In this document: positions 63,750-64,000 of the stretch, piece by piece | How the letters are laid out: each line of letters starts with the position of its first letter | Numbering within the stretch: the stretch's first letter is position 1 | Assembly (NCBI RefSeq): GCF_024721975.1 | Contig: NZ_JANQBB010000003.1 | Span: 186,001 to 250,000 of the forward strand | From: Paenibacillus endoradicis | GTDB taxonomy: Bacteria > Bacillota > Bacilli > Paenibacillales > Paenibacillaceae | DNA: 64,000 nt | Direction: 5' to 3' | The notes under the pieces: model-generated | The model's input: the letters and a program-made list of their open reading frames with translations, nothing else | Told to the model about the DNA's origin: nothing | The model's database searches: none | Program-made: the position numbers and the translations under genes

Positions 63750-63790
63750 AAAAAGCGGATCAGCAAATGGATATGCTGATCCGCTTTTTA
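63750..63790 (-). terminator. Terminator of the CBM3 gene
   Basis: AAAAAGCGGATCAGCA pairs with TGCTGATCCGCTTTTT on both strands. It lies 73 bases beyond the stop of the minus-strand gene at the right edge. Confidence 0.88.
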
Positions 63791-63862
63791 CTACAAGTTC
63801 CAAGTTCGTTTCCTATTCGATATCAATTAAGCTACCTGAATCACTTGGTTATCAAAGTCTAC

Positions 63863-64000
63863 TTATGGTTGAAGTCCCCACACAAGAGTACCACCCAAGT
63901 AAAGTGGTGTACGTTCCCACTCTGAATATGATGTTTTTGTTGCATCATAAGAGTAATCATTCGTTTCATTGAAGTTAGACCAATCGGTTTTGTTAATACG
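63863..64000 (-). CDS. C-terminus of a CBM3-containing cellulase-type enzyme (partial)
   Basis: The last 45 codons of a minus-strand gene that continues beyond the window. The tail DWSNFNETNDYSYDATKTSY then LYLGGTLVWGLQP has the ending of family 3 cellulose-binding modules (NDYS.., Y..G.LVWG.EP). CBM3 usually forms the C-terminus of secreted endoglucanases or processive cellulases, suggesting a plant-polymer-degrading organism. The catalytic domain is outside the window. Confidence 0.8.
   Translation of the reverse strand, partial: RINKTDWSNFNETNDYSYDATKTSYSEWERTPLYLGGTLVWGLQP

Overview
This 64-kb window looks like chromosomal DNA of a low-GC, spore-forming, Gram-positive bacterium, most probably a Paenibacillus relative. 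The evidence is T-box leaders on ilvB and pheS, an AUU-started infC, CotF-type spore coat proteins, the AlaR/AlaT and EcsA/EcsB pairs, the order pheST-zapA-mutS2, strong AGGAGG ribosome-binding sites, and the C-terminus of a CBM3 cellulose-binding enzyme at the right edge. I see no rRNA, tRNA, transposase, prophage or CRISPR array. The window is core metabolism plus many small structured intergenic sequences.

Layout. 1-1.5 kb: infC-rpmI-rplT with an attenuated leader. 1.6-7.6 kb: branched-chain amino acid synthesis, a valine-type T-box then ilvB-ilvN-ilvC and leuB. 7.7-16 kb: a collagen-like surface protein, a peroxiredoxin with PerR-like boxes, aminopeptidase pepA and odhAB. 16-22 kb: an orphan PAS histidine kinase, then an AraC regulator divergent from two Gfo/Idh/MocA oxidoreductases and a VOC protein. 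22-31 kb: a three-gene ABC exporter, LysR divergent from ilvE, a c-di-AMP riboswitch on an uncharacterised gene, a DmpG/HMGL-like aldolase and glutamate dehydrogenase. 31-44 kb: a CopD-like membrane protein, T-box pheST, a greatly enlarged ZapA, a lone CuA lipoprotein, a YvlD-type membrane protein and mutS2. 44-55 kb: small membrane and zinc-ribbon proteins, an MFS transporter, cysK, spore coat genes, alaRT, a cobalamin adenosyltransferase, an RluD-like pseudouridine synthase, an ArsC/Spx-like protein, a second aminotransferase and a 5'-3' exonuclease. 55-64 kb: cheX, an SDR, a DEAD-box helicase, ecsAB, another aminotransferase, an AraC regulator, psd and the CBM3 fragment.

The most unusual content is non-coding. 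(1) Eight copies (seven loci sites, one a tandem pair) plus one remnant of a 150-175-bp element fold as one long hairpin. The conserved parts are a GTGTACCAATAACGTACAC apex and a CATCTTCTYGGTRCTGA segment. The outermost stem differs in sequence from copy to copy but stays self-complementary. Every copy is sense to the local transcript, usually starting at a stop codon. (2) Four genes share a leader in which ACTTTTCAT can pair with ATGAAAAGT directly before the Shine-Dalgarno. (3) zapA is expanded to about 1076 residues by sixteen 21-residue coiled-coil repeats. These three are the best candidates for something undescribed.

All calls are from reading the sequence and recalled family features; no database search was run.
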